DNA from: Dillenia suffruticosa
Lineage: Eukaryota; Streptophyta; Magnoliopsida; Dilleniales; Dilleniaceae
NCBI GenBank assembly: GCA_033439265.1
Contig: JAVTVX010000010.1
Coordinates: forward strand, 24,603,056 to 24,667,055
Reading direction: 5' to 3'
Length of the DNA stretch: 64,000 bases
Shown here: one piece after another, positions 25,351 through 37,500 of the stretch
Layout of the letters: each line of letters starts with the position of its first letter
Position numbering within the stretch: the stretch's first letter is position 1
Made by a program: the position numbers and the translations under genes
Notes under the pieces: model-generated
Told to the model about the DNA's origin: nothing
The model's input: the letters and a program-made list of their open reading frames with translations, nothing else
Databases searched by the model: none

Positions 25351-25517
25351 AAACCCTAGTCTCTTCCCCAACGTTCTTCTTCTTCTTCTTCCCCAAACCC
25401 TAGTTTCTTTCCCAAAGTTCTTCTTCTTCTCCCCCAAACCCTAGTTTCTTCCCCTCTCTCCCCAAAACCCTAGTTTCTTCCCCAACGTTCTTCTTCTTCT
25501 TCTTCCCCAAACCCTAG
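25351..25517 (+). promoter_or_regulatory. Five telo-boxes in CPSF160 leader/promoter
   Basis: The motif AAACCCTAG occurs five times, at 25351, 25395, 25436, 25465 and 25509, within a pyrimidine-rich stretch of CTT repeats. Part of it is a tandem duplication: the segment from CTTCCCCAACGTTC to AAACCCTAGTTTC recurs about 114 bp later. AAACCCTA is the plant telo-box, found near the start of highly expressed growth genes and bound by TRB proteins. The array ends 66 bp before the start codon, so it is probably leader or core promoter. Confidence 0.75.
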
Positions 25518-25583
25518 TTTCTTCCTCAGTCCCCCCTCTCTGAAAACACTGGAAGAGGAAGGAGAAGAAGAGGGATTTGAAAA

Positions 25584-28500
25584 ATGAGTTACGCGGCATA
25601 CAAAATGATGCACTGGCCAACGGGAATCGAGCACTGTGCATCAGGTTTTATCACGCATTGCAGTGCCGACTTCGTCCCAAAGATTCCTCCCATCAACTCC
25701 GATGATCTCGAGTCCGATTGGCCAACCACGAAAGGCATTGGTCCTGTTCCCAATCTCGTTGTCACTGCCGCTAACATTCTTGAAGTTTACATTGTCAGAA
25801 TCCAAGAAGAGGATAGCAGAGACTCGCGCAACTCCGGTGAGGCTCGCCGTGGTGGTGTCATGGCCGGGGTTTCTGGCGCTTCGCTCGAGCTTGCTTGCCA
25901 TTATAGGTACGCGCTGAACTCTCTCTCTCACTCGCTCTCTCAATTTCTGATGTTATGGCATGGCGTCATTACTAATTAGAATATGGTAATTACTAGGTCA
26001 TTAAATTTGAGATCAGGTCTAGTTGTGACGTGGGAGAGTTTTTAATTTGGTTAAAATCTTGATGATGGAGACCCAATTGGTTGCTCAATGATTGTCCCTA
26101 TCCAAGATTGGCCTAATATATTGCCCTATTTGAGGGCATAACATCGTCATCTGGTGTAAAACACGAATTGGTGTTGAACTCTACTTGCATAGTGCTAAGT
26201 TTTGAAATTGCCCTGATGTCCTTTTCCCCAGCAGCGGCTAGTGTTAGAAGAGAGATTATCTTTCCTTATGTTATAAGCTCAAAAATTTTATAATAAATAT
26301 GAAGGAACGGTTTTATATCCTTTTACATATGGGTCTGATATTTTGCTTGGAAGATGGCCACCTTGAACTTTTGCTTTATTCTAGTTTTGCACTTCTTGCT
26401 TCATCTATCCACAATTCCTCCTCCGCTTTGTCTTATTATCATCATTCCAGAAGCACAGATGTGGATGATGCCACAAATTTATGAAAGGGGGCAAAATGCA
26501 AAATAATCCCTTGTGGTTTTTCTGTAATTTCAAGACTGGCTAGCAAATTGCCTCTTCTTTAATACTTAACATATTTCCCCCCGAGCTAATCGTCCTATTT
26601 TTGGATTGTGCAATTGAAATTTTTATGAATTGATCCACAATAAGGTGAATTTGATTTTGTGTTTGGGTCAAGAGTTTTGAAGGGAATTGGAGAATTGAAA
26701 TGCAATTTTTTGGAGAATTAATGAGTTAGGGATTTAGAAATGACAATGAATGAGGCAAAAATAACTTAATGTGTGTTTTACATACATATTTAATAGGGCA
26801 AGTGACAGAGAGGGGGCAATTCACCTCAGGAGTAAAACCCATGGGTCTTTTTTCAAATTTTGAAATCTTGGGGAGGTAGTTGCTAAACAGGGAAACTGCG
26901 ATGGATGATTTTGTTGTTTGCCCAAAAAAAATATGGTGCGGACATGCAAGGACATGTCACTAGATTGATATAAGTTTTTTGTAAATAGGTATATAACTTA
27001 AAAATGTTATAATAAGTTTTGCCTCTAAGTATTGCAAAATTTGCAGTTAAGTGATATCTATATTTCAAATATGACAATAATTATAATTTGGAAAAGAAAT
27101 TCTTTGCTATAGTATATAATAACAAAACATTTTTTTTCGCATCTTCTAGAAGGTGTGATATTGTATTTGACAAGTTTGTTCCTACAAGAATTTAGATTGA
27201 AGTGGTAACTTCCTATAGGTAACTTCTTTCAAACTTGGATACCTATCAATATTCTTATTTTTTCTCCTTTGGTTTAATCATATATATATTTTCCTTTCTG
27301 CAATTAAAAAAAAAATTAAGTTTTTAAAATTAATCTCTCAACTTTCTTAAATTTTAAAATTTTCTTTTCCTTATTAACATTTACATATCAGTGTGGCACA
27401 ATTCTAGTATTACATGATGAAGTCCTTGTATTTTTAGTATTATTTGAAGTGTTTCATGACCACCACGCTTAAATTCGCTCTCATTGCCACCTTCCCAGTG
27501 GCAATGGAGAAGAATAGTTTCAGGTTTGACTTGACTCTAGAAGAGAGTGATAGCCATTGGAAAGTGTAGGAGTGAGGCCGTTTGTTAGTGACAACTTGGT
27601 GGCCTCAGAAATTTTCTCTGTGTTTCATGACCTCTGTTGCTCTCTTGTGGTCAGAATGTTTATTGTGGCTGCTATGAAGGTGGCAACGACAAGCAACAAT
27701 GATAATGGATTTTGCATAGGGTGGTGGAGGAGAATTGGGCCCTTTTCATTGCACTTTTTATTTTTTATTCCCTTTTTTATGCTTTTAATATTTTAATATT
27801 CTAAAAAAAGAAGGTAGAGCTTTTATATTAAAAATATCATGACATAAGATTATGAAGAGTAAGAATGATCTGTGCAAAAATGTATGAGATGTCAATGCGG
27901 GGTAAGAGTTTCTCATTGTAGTTCTTGGAAAGTTATCTCTTGGTCTTATTGGTTTTCTCCCCTCAAGTATCATTTGAAGTGGGTGATGGTTCTCGTGTTA
28001 TATTTTGGGAGGATTGTTGGGCTGGGAGCTCTTCCTTATTCGTTGCTTTGTTTTCATTTTAGTGGTTGTCTATGCTTCATTCAGCTCTTATTAAAAATTT
28101 TTGCAATTGGGAGGACATTCAATCTTTTCAGATTTTTTTTTTCAAAAATATCTTAATGACACAAAAATTGTAGAATTTTCCTCCCTAATTAGCTGGAACA
28201 TTTGATCTTTTGGGATTTTCACTTTATTTTAAGACATCTTAATGACAGAAGTTTTGAATTCTTCTCTCTTATTTCAATGGTACAAGAAAATGAACCTTCT
28301 CATAATACTCCTCATCCTAGAATTTGGAATTTTAATATTTCAGGTGTTTTCTTTTGAATATTTTTTTTTGCCTTACTTGCCTTCTTCAAACCTCTCCCCT
28401 TTCATGTAACTAATGTTATTTGAAAGATAAAGGTACGGGTTAAAGTCAAACTTTTATTTGGTATATGATGCTTGACAAGATCACTATAAATGATTTGGTA

Positions 28501-31500
28501 CAGAAGAGAAAACCTCTTAGAGCTATCTCTTTGAATGTCTTTGTCATGTGTTATAAGAATCTAAAACTATAGATCACATGTTTTTGCATTGTTCTATTGT
28601 GTTGGAGATGTGACATAGTCCTTTTGCTTTATGTGATAATGAGGGTTGCTTTATCTGACAAAAAGATGCTTGCTCACTTTCGAAATGTGTTGTTGTGGCT
28701 ATTTTTTGTGTATTTGTGGGAGCGGCATGATTAGTTATAAAAGCTTTTTGAGAAGCATCTACTTCAAAAATGTTATTTCTTAAAAATTAGAGTATTGGTC
28801 CTTCTTTCCTTTCAAACAAGGTTGTTTTTTATGCTTTTTGGTAGGTTCATGCTTGAGGCATTTACAAAAGTTGTAGCTTAGAGGAGTTCAAGAGGGATTG
28901 GAGAATGGTCATTTACTAGTCTATATATTGGTGTTTTTTCACTTGCTTTTGAGGATTTATCATCTTTAGAGTTTTTCCGTATTTTTTATTACATCTAATA
29001 CATTTTTTTTTCTATTTTAGAAAAATGTTCTGCTATCATCACTTTTAATCCAATTTGACGCAAGTCCTAAATTGAACAAAGTTATAAAGTTAATGTCGTT
29101 AAATGAAAAATTGTAAGTTGGTATGCTTATTTGCGAATTGGTTTATAATTGTCCAGTGTTTAGAAAATGATTGACGAGTGCCTAGGAAGTGTCTGGTGTT
29201 CCACAGAAAATAAAAGATTGCATGCCTCATTGTACATCTGGCACGTGCTGTGCAAAAGTCCAGAAGCGTCATGTTCGACATTGAATCACAACACGGTTCA
29301 TAAAGCATCATTACATAAATTTCTCTTGGGACATATTTTACTAGCTGAAACATATTGCAGGTTGCATGGTAATGTTGAATCAATGGCAGTACTGTCCGTA
29401 GGTGGTGGCGATGGTTGTAGGAGAAGAGATTCAATTATTTTGGCCTTTCAAGATGCAAAAATTTCAGTTTTAGAGTTTGATGACTCTATCCATGCACTAC
29501 GTACAAGGTGAGAGGAATTGCTTTTTTGTTTTTTATCTTTTAATTTCCTACAATTATATATATGTATTTTTTAATCATCTTCATATTTGTCTCTTAAATG
29601 GCTGATCCCAATTATTGGGATTAAGCCCAGATTGTTGTTGTTGTAATTTCCTATAATTAGTTTGGATAAAAGTTCTTTACAATCTCTTTTGTGTTCATTG
29701 TTGGGGCTTGCTAGAGATTGGTTTCTGGAATGCTTTTCTAGTTTCAATGGATTTTCTCTTTCTTATATATATTTTTTCTTTTTTCTTTTACCTTTTTTTA
29801 TTTTTTAAATATAGGGATGATATCTTATCCTCCTTCCTTTGTTTCCTGTTCATTGTGTACTAGCATTTTTTTTTCTTCCTGTCAAAAATAATTTTTTCTA
29901 CAAATAGTCAGGCAAAGTATGCACATCAATCTGAGCCATACGAAGATGGCAAATCTGGAATGCAGTTTGGGTACCAACCTCGACTGTGTTGTGTGGTCTT
30001 GTTATTCCTGATCATATATTGCAATTTGAGTGCAATTGAAAATGACAGACTGCTGTGGATAAAATTTTTACTTTGTTGAAAAGTCTGGGACCACCAGTTT
30101 TGTTTACTTAACATGGTAATTAAACTCGACACTTTCCTTTTTTAAAATTGATTCCTGGTTTGATTTAAGCCTTTTGGCTTATGTAGAGAATACATAGCGA
30201 TTTCTACAATGCATGTTTAGGAAACTTTTCTTTGTTGGCTTTGTGACTAGTTTCTTTTACTGGGACTAGGCAGTAAAAAGTGAAGACAGAAGAAACTGTT
30301 GGTTGTGTTATGTTGAAATGAGTTCTACTTGAGATATTTTGGGAGAGTTGTCTGCTTTGAGTCTTTTGAGGCAATAGTATATCTTATTGGGCTCTTAACC
30401 TTTTGTTTTTTTTTTTTTTTTTTATAAATTTTAAAGGCATATTGCGACTTATTAATTTAGATTTTAAGTAATCGAGTTCATGGAATTCTTTTCAATAAAG
30501 TTTCAGTTGAGCTTGACTTTTCTTCCGATTTGGTTACTCTAGGCATCATCCCACCTTTCCACCAACTTCAATTTCTCCCTTCGGGGCCTTTGAATATTGG
30601 TTTTCCTGTCCTTTCAAACATATAATACTTGATACTTTCGATATATATGTTACAAAATAGCTCTCGTTCCTGATCTTCCTTCCATAAAATTTAAAATTTA
30701 TACATGCTTTGAGTACACATTAAAGTTATATTGACCGTAAAGGGTACTTGTTTTCAGTTGTATTTGTCTCATTGATTACTTTTCATTTAGTGCAAGATCT
30801 TATTTACTAGTGCTCTTTTTTTATTTGTTTAATTTTTATTTTGGTTTCATTATGTTATGAAATTTAACACTCTTCAGTCAAATGCTTTGTATTTTTGTCC
30901 AGTTCTATGCACTGTTTTGAGGGTCCAGATTGGCTTCATTTAAAAAGAGGAAGAGAATATTTTGCTAGAGGTCCATTGGTGAAGATGGATCCAGAAGGCA
31001 GGTGTTCTGGTGTTCTTGCATACGGCCTGCAAATGATTGTACTTAAGGCTGCTCAGGTGCAAATTTGAGTATTTGTGATGTTGATTTCCTCATATTGCAT
31101 AGTAAATTGCCAATATGATGGTCATATTCTTGATGGTTGTTGTGTAAGCAATGTTCATGCAAGGTAAGCTTAAATTTCATGTATTTATGTGACTGTGCTG
31201 TTCATATGCTCTACTCATCCCTTTTGAGGAGCTTGCACAATGCTTAAAATGGTCCTGTACTTTGCCTGCAGCTTTTAGTACTTTTGTCTTGAACTCCCTT
31301 TATATCCAACTATGTTGTACAGGCACTTCTATGACACTACACCACACTTCTAACTTCCAATAGTGTGAATTGTTTTATAGATTTGTTGTATCTATGTGTT
31401 TGTGCTATTGGTTGACTGATGAACTGTTCTTGAAATTCAATAATGTCTGTCAGATTGATTCTGTTTGGGAACTTTTTATTGACAGGCTGGTGCTGGTTTG

Positions 31501-34500
31501 GTTGGGGACGATGAAGCTTTTGGTTCTGGGGGTGCAGTCTCTGCTCGGATTGAGTCCTCATACATTATCAATCTTCGTGACTTAGACATGAAGCATGTGA
31601 AAGATTTTACTTTTGTGCACGGTGAGAATTAGTCGTATCCTGTTGATAACTGGCATTGTTATTTTATGCTAACCTCTTATATATTTAATTTTTGAGTCAT
31701 GTTGGATGTATTTGTTCTTTCTGGCTGGTAAACTGTCACTTAAATTTCCATCTAATGGTGATTGGGAAAAAAGATGGGATTTTTTTGTGAATTTCTTTGC
31801 TTAGCTTTTTGCCTACTACATCTGACCTGGTCACTTGTATGAATTTATTCTTAGTTTGTTATTTCATTACTTGTACATGATGGTGAAGGAGAAAAGTTGT
31901 ATAAAATGAGCACCAAGTGGAAAGCACTGTTACGACTGACAATAGATTTTAAATAAAGAGGCATCCACATAAACGAATACCCACTGGACAACTGAGAAGA
32001 AAGGATTTTAAAATACAGGCCAGCAAAACTGAATAAGGAATTGTCAAACAATGGAAAGCTCTATGATCATGCTCCCAACTGAAATATCTAGAGGAATCAG
32101 TCTCGCAACCTTCTTCTGTGTGCAAGTTCGTATAAGCAGTGTACACCGATATTTGATTGCTTATATCTTGCAGCACTTAATGAATACAAAAAAAAAAAAA
32201 AAAAAAATAGAATCACAAGCTCCATTGAGTCCAGGAACACCGAGATAATAAGTAAGCCTGGGACTCAAAGTTCTCCCCGTTGATAGGATAACTGTTGGTC
32301 TTAGTGTTCATTAATTTTGTGTTTCTGATCTGCTTTTTTAAGGGTGAACTACCTTAAGAATGGGCATCCATGGTCAAAGTTATCAGTTGTTTTGAGTAGA
32401 ATTTATTGTTAATTCAAGTTTGTCATGTTTTGTGGTGTAAGCTGCTTATGTAGGTATGCTTGGCTTTCATTTTCTTATCTTTATTTTGCTTTGGCTTATG
32501 AGTTCTTAGGTTATATTGAACCTGTAATGGTTATTCTTCATGAGCGGGAACCTACTTGGGCTGGGCGTGTCTCATGGAAGCATCATACTTGCTTGATTTC
32601 AGCACTTAGTATTAGCACAACCCTGAAGCAGCACCCTCTTATCTGGTCTGCTGTTGTAAGTTCTCAATACTTTTTCTTCTATCTGAAGTTTGCAGCAGAC
32701 AATTGGATGTGTTTATTCCAAATGTGGGTAATGAAGAATGACCATGCTCTTGTCAAGTGTGACATCCTGGGAAGTGGTAACTTGTGGGTGCTTTAATTTG
32801 GATGGAAGTGGCTGGGTCAAATCCTCGGGTAAAAGATGCTCAACTTATTGGCCCAAGAAATATCAGTCATAATTTCTATTAAAAAAAGAAATCAGTCAGA
32901 ATTAAGTTGCAGTGAACTTTATTATCAGTTCATGGAGCAGCTTAATGGTACCCCAAATGAGCACATTCGTATTGAATTCTGTTTTAAGTTTGGGCTTGAG
33001 AAGGATATCTAGAAATGTTTATTCTTGACATCCATCACCCTAACACTTAGTCCTTTTTCTCTTTTTTCTGCTACCAAAGAGAAGATGAAATTATTTTCTT
33101 TGTTTGATGCCAAATTCTTAAAATTGTCTGTTAGCGCCCAAAAAGTGGTAGATTTAGATGAAAAGTGTCAAACTTATGTGCACTGGCTGCCATTATACTA
33201 GGTCTTCTGGAGTCATTTTCTCTTGGCTGAAACAATAACTTGCTCACTTTTTGGAAGAAATTAAAATCTGTTGAAGTGCTTTCTGTAGACATAAGATTTT
33301 GGTGGCTATGTATGGCTGAAGCTTTTTTCGCCTCCTTTTTCCTGGCATATGTTGCTCTCATTCCTAGACATGATTAACTTGTCTAATTGGTTTTCCATCA
33401 AGAAATTCAATGAGTGTTCTATATTGGAGTGGTATAAAAATTTCATATCCTTCGTGCCGAAGGTCTCGTTTAACCATGCATGCAATTTTACTGAAGCATT
33501 TGCTCACATTTGGAAGGGCTTTTGATCAGAACAGTTTGAGCATTTTGAGAAATCAACTAATTAAATGCCCTTTAACAAGGTCTATCACAAGGTGCTAGGC
33601 CGCGATATTCGTGATGGGGGAGGATTTAAATATAATCAATTAAGTCACTGTGATCTATCATAAAGAAAGGTGGACTTTAATATGGCAATGGGGGAGGATT
33701 AGAATATAGTTTATTTTTGATCTTTCACTTTTGATTATCTGCAGAGCCTTCCACATGATGCTTACAAACTTCTGGCTGTGCCATCTCCAATTGGCGGAGT
33801 TCTTGTAATCGCAGCAAACTCTATTCATTATCACAGTCAGGTAATTCTCTGAGATATGCTCGTCGGCCGCACAAACTTGGAAATTTCAGTCCTTAAATCT
33901 CATGCTGCTCCTTGTAGTCTGTAAGTTTGAAGTTGAAATTCCGTGTTTATTTGCGTTGGCTTTCCATTTTGTGCTATTGGCAGTCAGCATCTTGTGCATT
34001 GGCTCTCAACAACTTCGCTGTTGGCATTGATAACAGGTATAACACAGCTACATTTCTTTCTTTTCCTCCCTCCTCCTCATCTATTTTTGGCAGTATTTCC
34101 AGTGAAATTGTTTAAACAAAATTTTTTCCTGTTCACGATGTCGATCAAAGTAGTTATCGGGTGATTCATTCTAATTATGTGAACTGTTGGGGAGGGTTTG
34201 TTGCTAAACGGGACAGATATCTGGTATCACATGGTCAATTCAGTTGAGTGGAAGCTTTATATTGTCTCTCCAATTTCTTTTAGTATGCCTTTCATTTTTG
34301 ACATTTCGACTTAATGTCAATCTTATCTTATTGCTCAAAAATGTTTTGAAGTTTCCAACTGAAGTGCGCATTTCTGGTTTCAGTCAAGACATGCCAAGAT
34401 CAAGTTTTCAGGTGGAGCTTGATGCTGCTAATGCAACTTGGTTGTCATTTAACGTGGCAATGCTATCTACAAAGACTGGAGAGCTACTATTATTAACTCT

Positions 34501-37500
34501 TGTTTATGACAATCGGTGGGTAAAATCTATCCTCTTTCCTTGCATCCATCTCATATTAAATATTTCGTACTTTAAAATTGTTCTAAAACAGCTATGCTTT
34601 CGTTGTCTCTATTTCACTCTCTTTCACATGATTTTTCTTCTCTTTTCTCTCTCTCTCTCTCTCTCTCTCTTTGTGGGAGTTTGTCATAGCAAATTTTCCA
34701 ATTCTCTCAAGTAGATGAGAGTTTGGGTTGGATTTGGATATTTTCCTGATAATAGAAAGATGTAACATCTTCAAGAAAGTGGCGTCATACCAAGTGACAA
34801 AAACTTTATATCTTGATTCAAATTAGATCTGCTTAGATCATGAAATTGAAAGCTAATCACATGTTAATCCAAATTCATTTCTTAAGAGACCAGAAAAGTT
34901 GGGCTTCACAGTTTAGATCTTCATTCTGGTCATTGCATTCTGATTCCTGATTATTCTTGATCATCAGGGTTGTGCAAAGACTTGATCTTTCAAAGTCTAA
35001 AGCTTCAGTACTTACATCGGTTTGTTACACATTTTCAATCTTCATGCTCCTTTTCTGTTGAACTCTCTCTTTAACTTTTGCACACTTGAATAATTTAACG
35101 TGGAAAAGATATTCTGTTGTTCAAATAGGAAATCACAACTGTTGGGAGCTCATTATTTTTCTTGGCTAGTCGTTTGGGTGATAGTTTACTTGTGCAATAT
35201 ACATGTGGGATGTCAGCCATGTCTACTGTGAAGGAAGAGGTATGTACTAAAGTATTGATAACTCTTTTCTGCTAGCGTATTGTGCATAAATCTGGTCGTA
35301 TGCAAAAGCAAGTTAAAGTCTTATCCTCACCTTGTTTAATCTAGCCAAAACAAAAAGGTCTTTTGCGCTCCAATCACTTTTCAAATATTGCTCTTGGTCT
35401 AGATTGTCAATGGCTTGAGATTCTTCTGTTGATATATTTTTTAAAATTAAAACACAGTTTGGGTTTTGAGACTTAACATTATCTTTATTAATCCGCAATG
35501 TCATCATGATTTAGAGATTATCATGTTTTAGACTTAAAAGCTTAGCTGTTTTCAATTTTTGGTGGAAGGATTTTAATTGATTAATTATTTTGGAAAAAGG
35601 TCATCACATACAGCATTTGCTGAGGAAATATTCATTGTGCTTCTTTTTTGTAGATGGGAGACATTGAAGGGGATGCCCCCTTGGTAAAGAGATTGCGCAT
35701 ATCGTCGTCTGATACATTGCAAGATATGATTACTGGTGATGAGCTTTCGTTGTATAATTCAGCTCCAAATAATGCAGAGTCGGCACAGGTTGGGTATAAT
35801 TGCAGAACTATCATATGCTTTTCTACCTTTCTTGTTCTGATCCTGGATAAGTTCGAATATATTGTAGATATGGACTAGTTGTGTACTTGGTGAATATTGC
35901 TGATTTTTCATGTGAACAAACTAATCTATTTTTATACATTCACATGAAATTATCCAATGGGAAGAAATCTTGCAGATGTCTTGCTTCTATTGATTTAATT
36001 AGGTCCATAAGTTGCACTTCTATTTTTGATGTCATTTTTCACTTCGTTGTCCTTATACATTGAATTCTTTGTCGGATTATCAAGCACTTCAATACTGTTG
36101 TTGAGAGTGTTGAAATTACTATGAGTTGTTTGGATATTATGTACAAGTTTTTGTTAGTTTTTTTCTGATATTGTCATATTTATTTTCATTTTTTTGATGC
36201 AAGCAGAAGACTTTTTCCTTTGCAGTAAGGGACTCGTTGATTAATGTCGGTCCATTGAAAGACTTTTCTTATGGTTTAAGAATTAATGCTGATCCAAATG
36301 CAACAGGAATAGCCAAACAAAGTAATTATGAACTGGTGAGTTTTGCCAGCTCATTCGATGATGTTTGCTGCTTTGCCTCATTATCCAGACAATACTTGTC
36401 AACGATATGATGTTCTTTACATTTACAAACGTTGAACTCGAGTTATGTTTGCAATTTCATTATCATTTCTGAAATCAGACTATAAAATTTTTGTGCTTAT
36501 GATATGTTGGAGCTTCCATACAGAGCTACATCTTGTAATCTCTTTGTCCTCTTTTAATATTTCCTTGGGAAAAATTATAGGTGTGCTGTTCTGGTCATGG
36601 CAAAAATGGTGCACTTTGCGTTCTTCAGCAGTCCATTCGTCCGGAAATGATAACTGAGGTCTGTCCTTGTTTCAGATATTTTTATTTTATATTGAAAGTT
36701 CTGAAGTCTTATCGGTGAAAACCTAGTTTTATGTTTTGGGTCACTAATTCACAATTCCTTTATTTCCTTTAATGGTTCAAACATGTTGTACTCTCTTGAA
36801 ATTCTAACAATTCGGTCAACCTTTCTCACATCTATCTCAAAATGCTGCATACAACCTCATCTTTTTGGCACATGGCTTTTGAAAGTGAACTAGATTGGTT
36901 GGCTGCCGGACTGATTGTTGTTACACCGTCTGCTTGGAGAACTTTTACTTGCACGCAATTAGCATTAGTGATGCAGCCAATATATTTCTTGTATTGTTGA
37001 GCTTTTGGTTTAATTATTTCCAGTGCTTCATATGATATGCTTTTGGCTGAAAAATTTTGTATTATATGTTGTTATGTTGAGCTTTAGTCTTACATCAATC
37101 CTCTATTTTGCCCTTAGGTACTGGGGACTAACATGGGACAATCCCTAGTAATACCCACAAAATTGTTTTCCAGGTTCTGATTTCAACAAATTGATTATTA
37201 GGTCCTTTTTACTATTTGCAGAAGCTATTGCATGCTTTATAGGAATTTAGCCAAGGTAAAAGTGGAAAATAAAGTATGTGGGAGTGTCAAAGAAAGAAAT
37301 GGATAAACTTGGATATCATCTCTTATTTTTTTCATAAAGGTTGAATTTCTAGACTCTTTTATAGTGAACAGCCTTGTTCAAAGTGGTGGCAAATTTAAAG
37401 GCAGAAGCTTAGATATCAAGGGACCATCTGCAAGGTAGCACAGAAGAAATCTGTATCTGGAAAATTAAAATGAAAGTACATTTTTTTTAAAAAATATTTT

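Noticed and set aside
25351-25517. AAACCCTA repeats as an interstitial telomere
   Set aside because: The motifs are spaced by CTT-rich sequence instead of being head-to-tail, and sit right before a start codon, so a telo-box array fits better.
35654-35878. Frame beginning with ATG that could be taken as a separate gene
   Set aside because: It is CPSF160 exon 11. An acceptor TAG directly precedes the ATG and the protein continues in phase on both sides.
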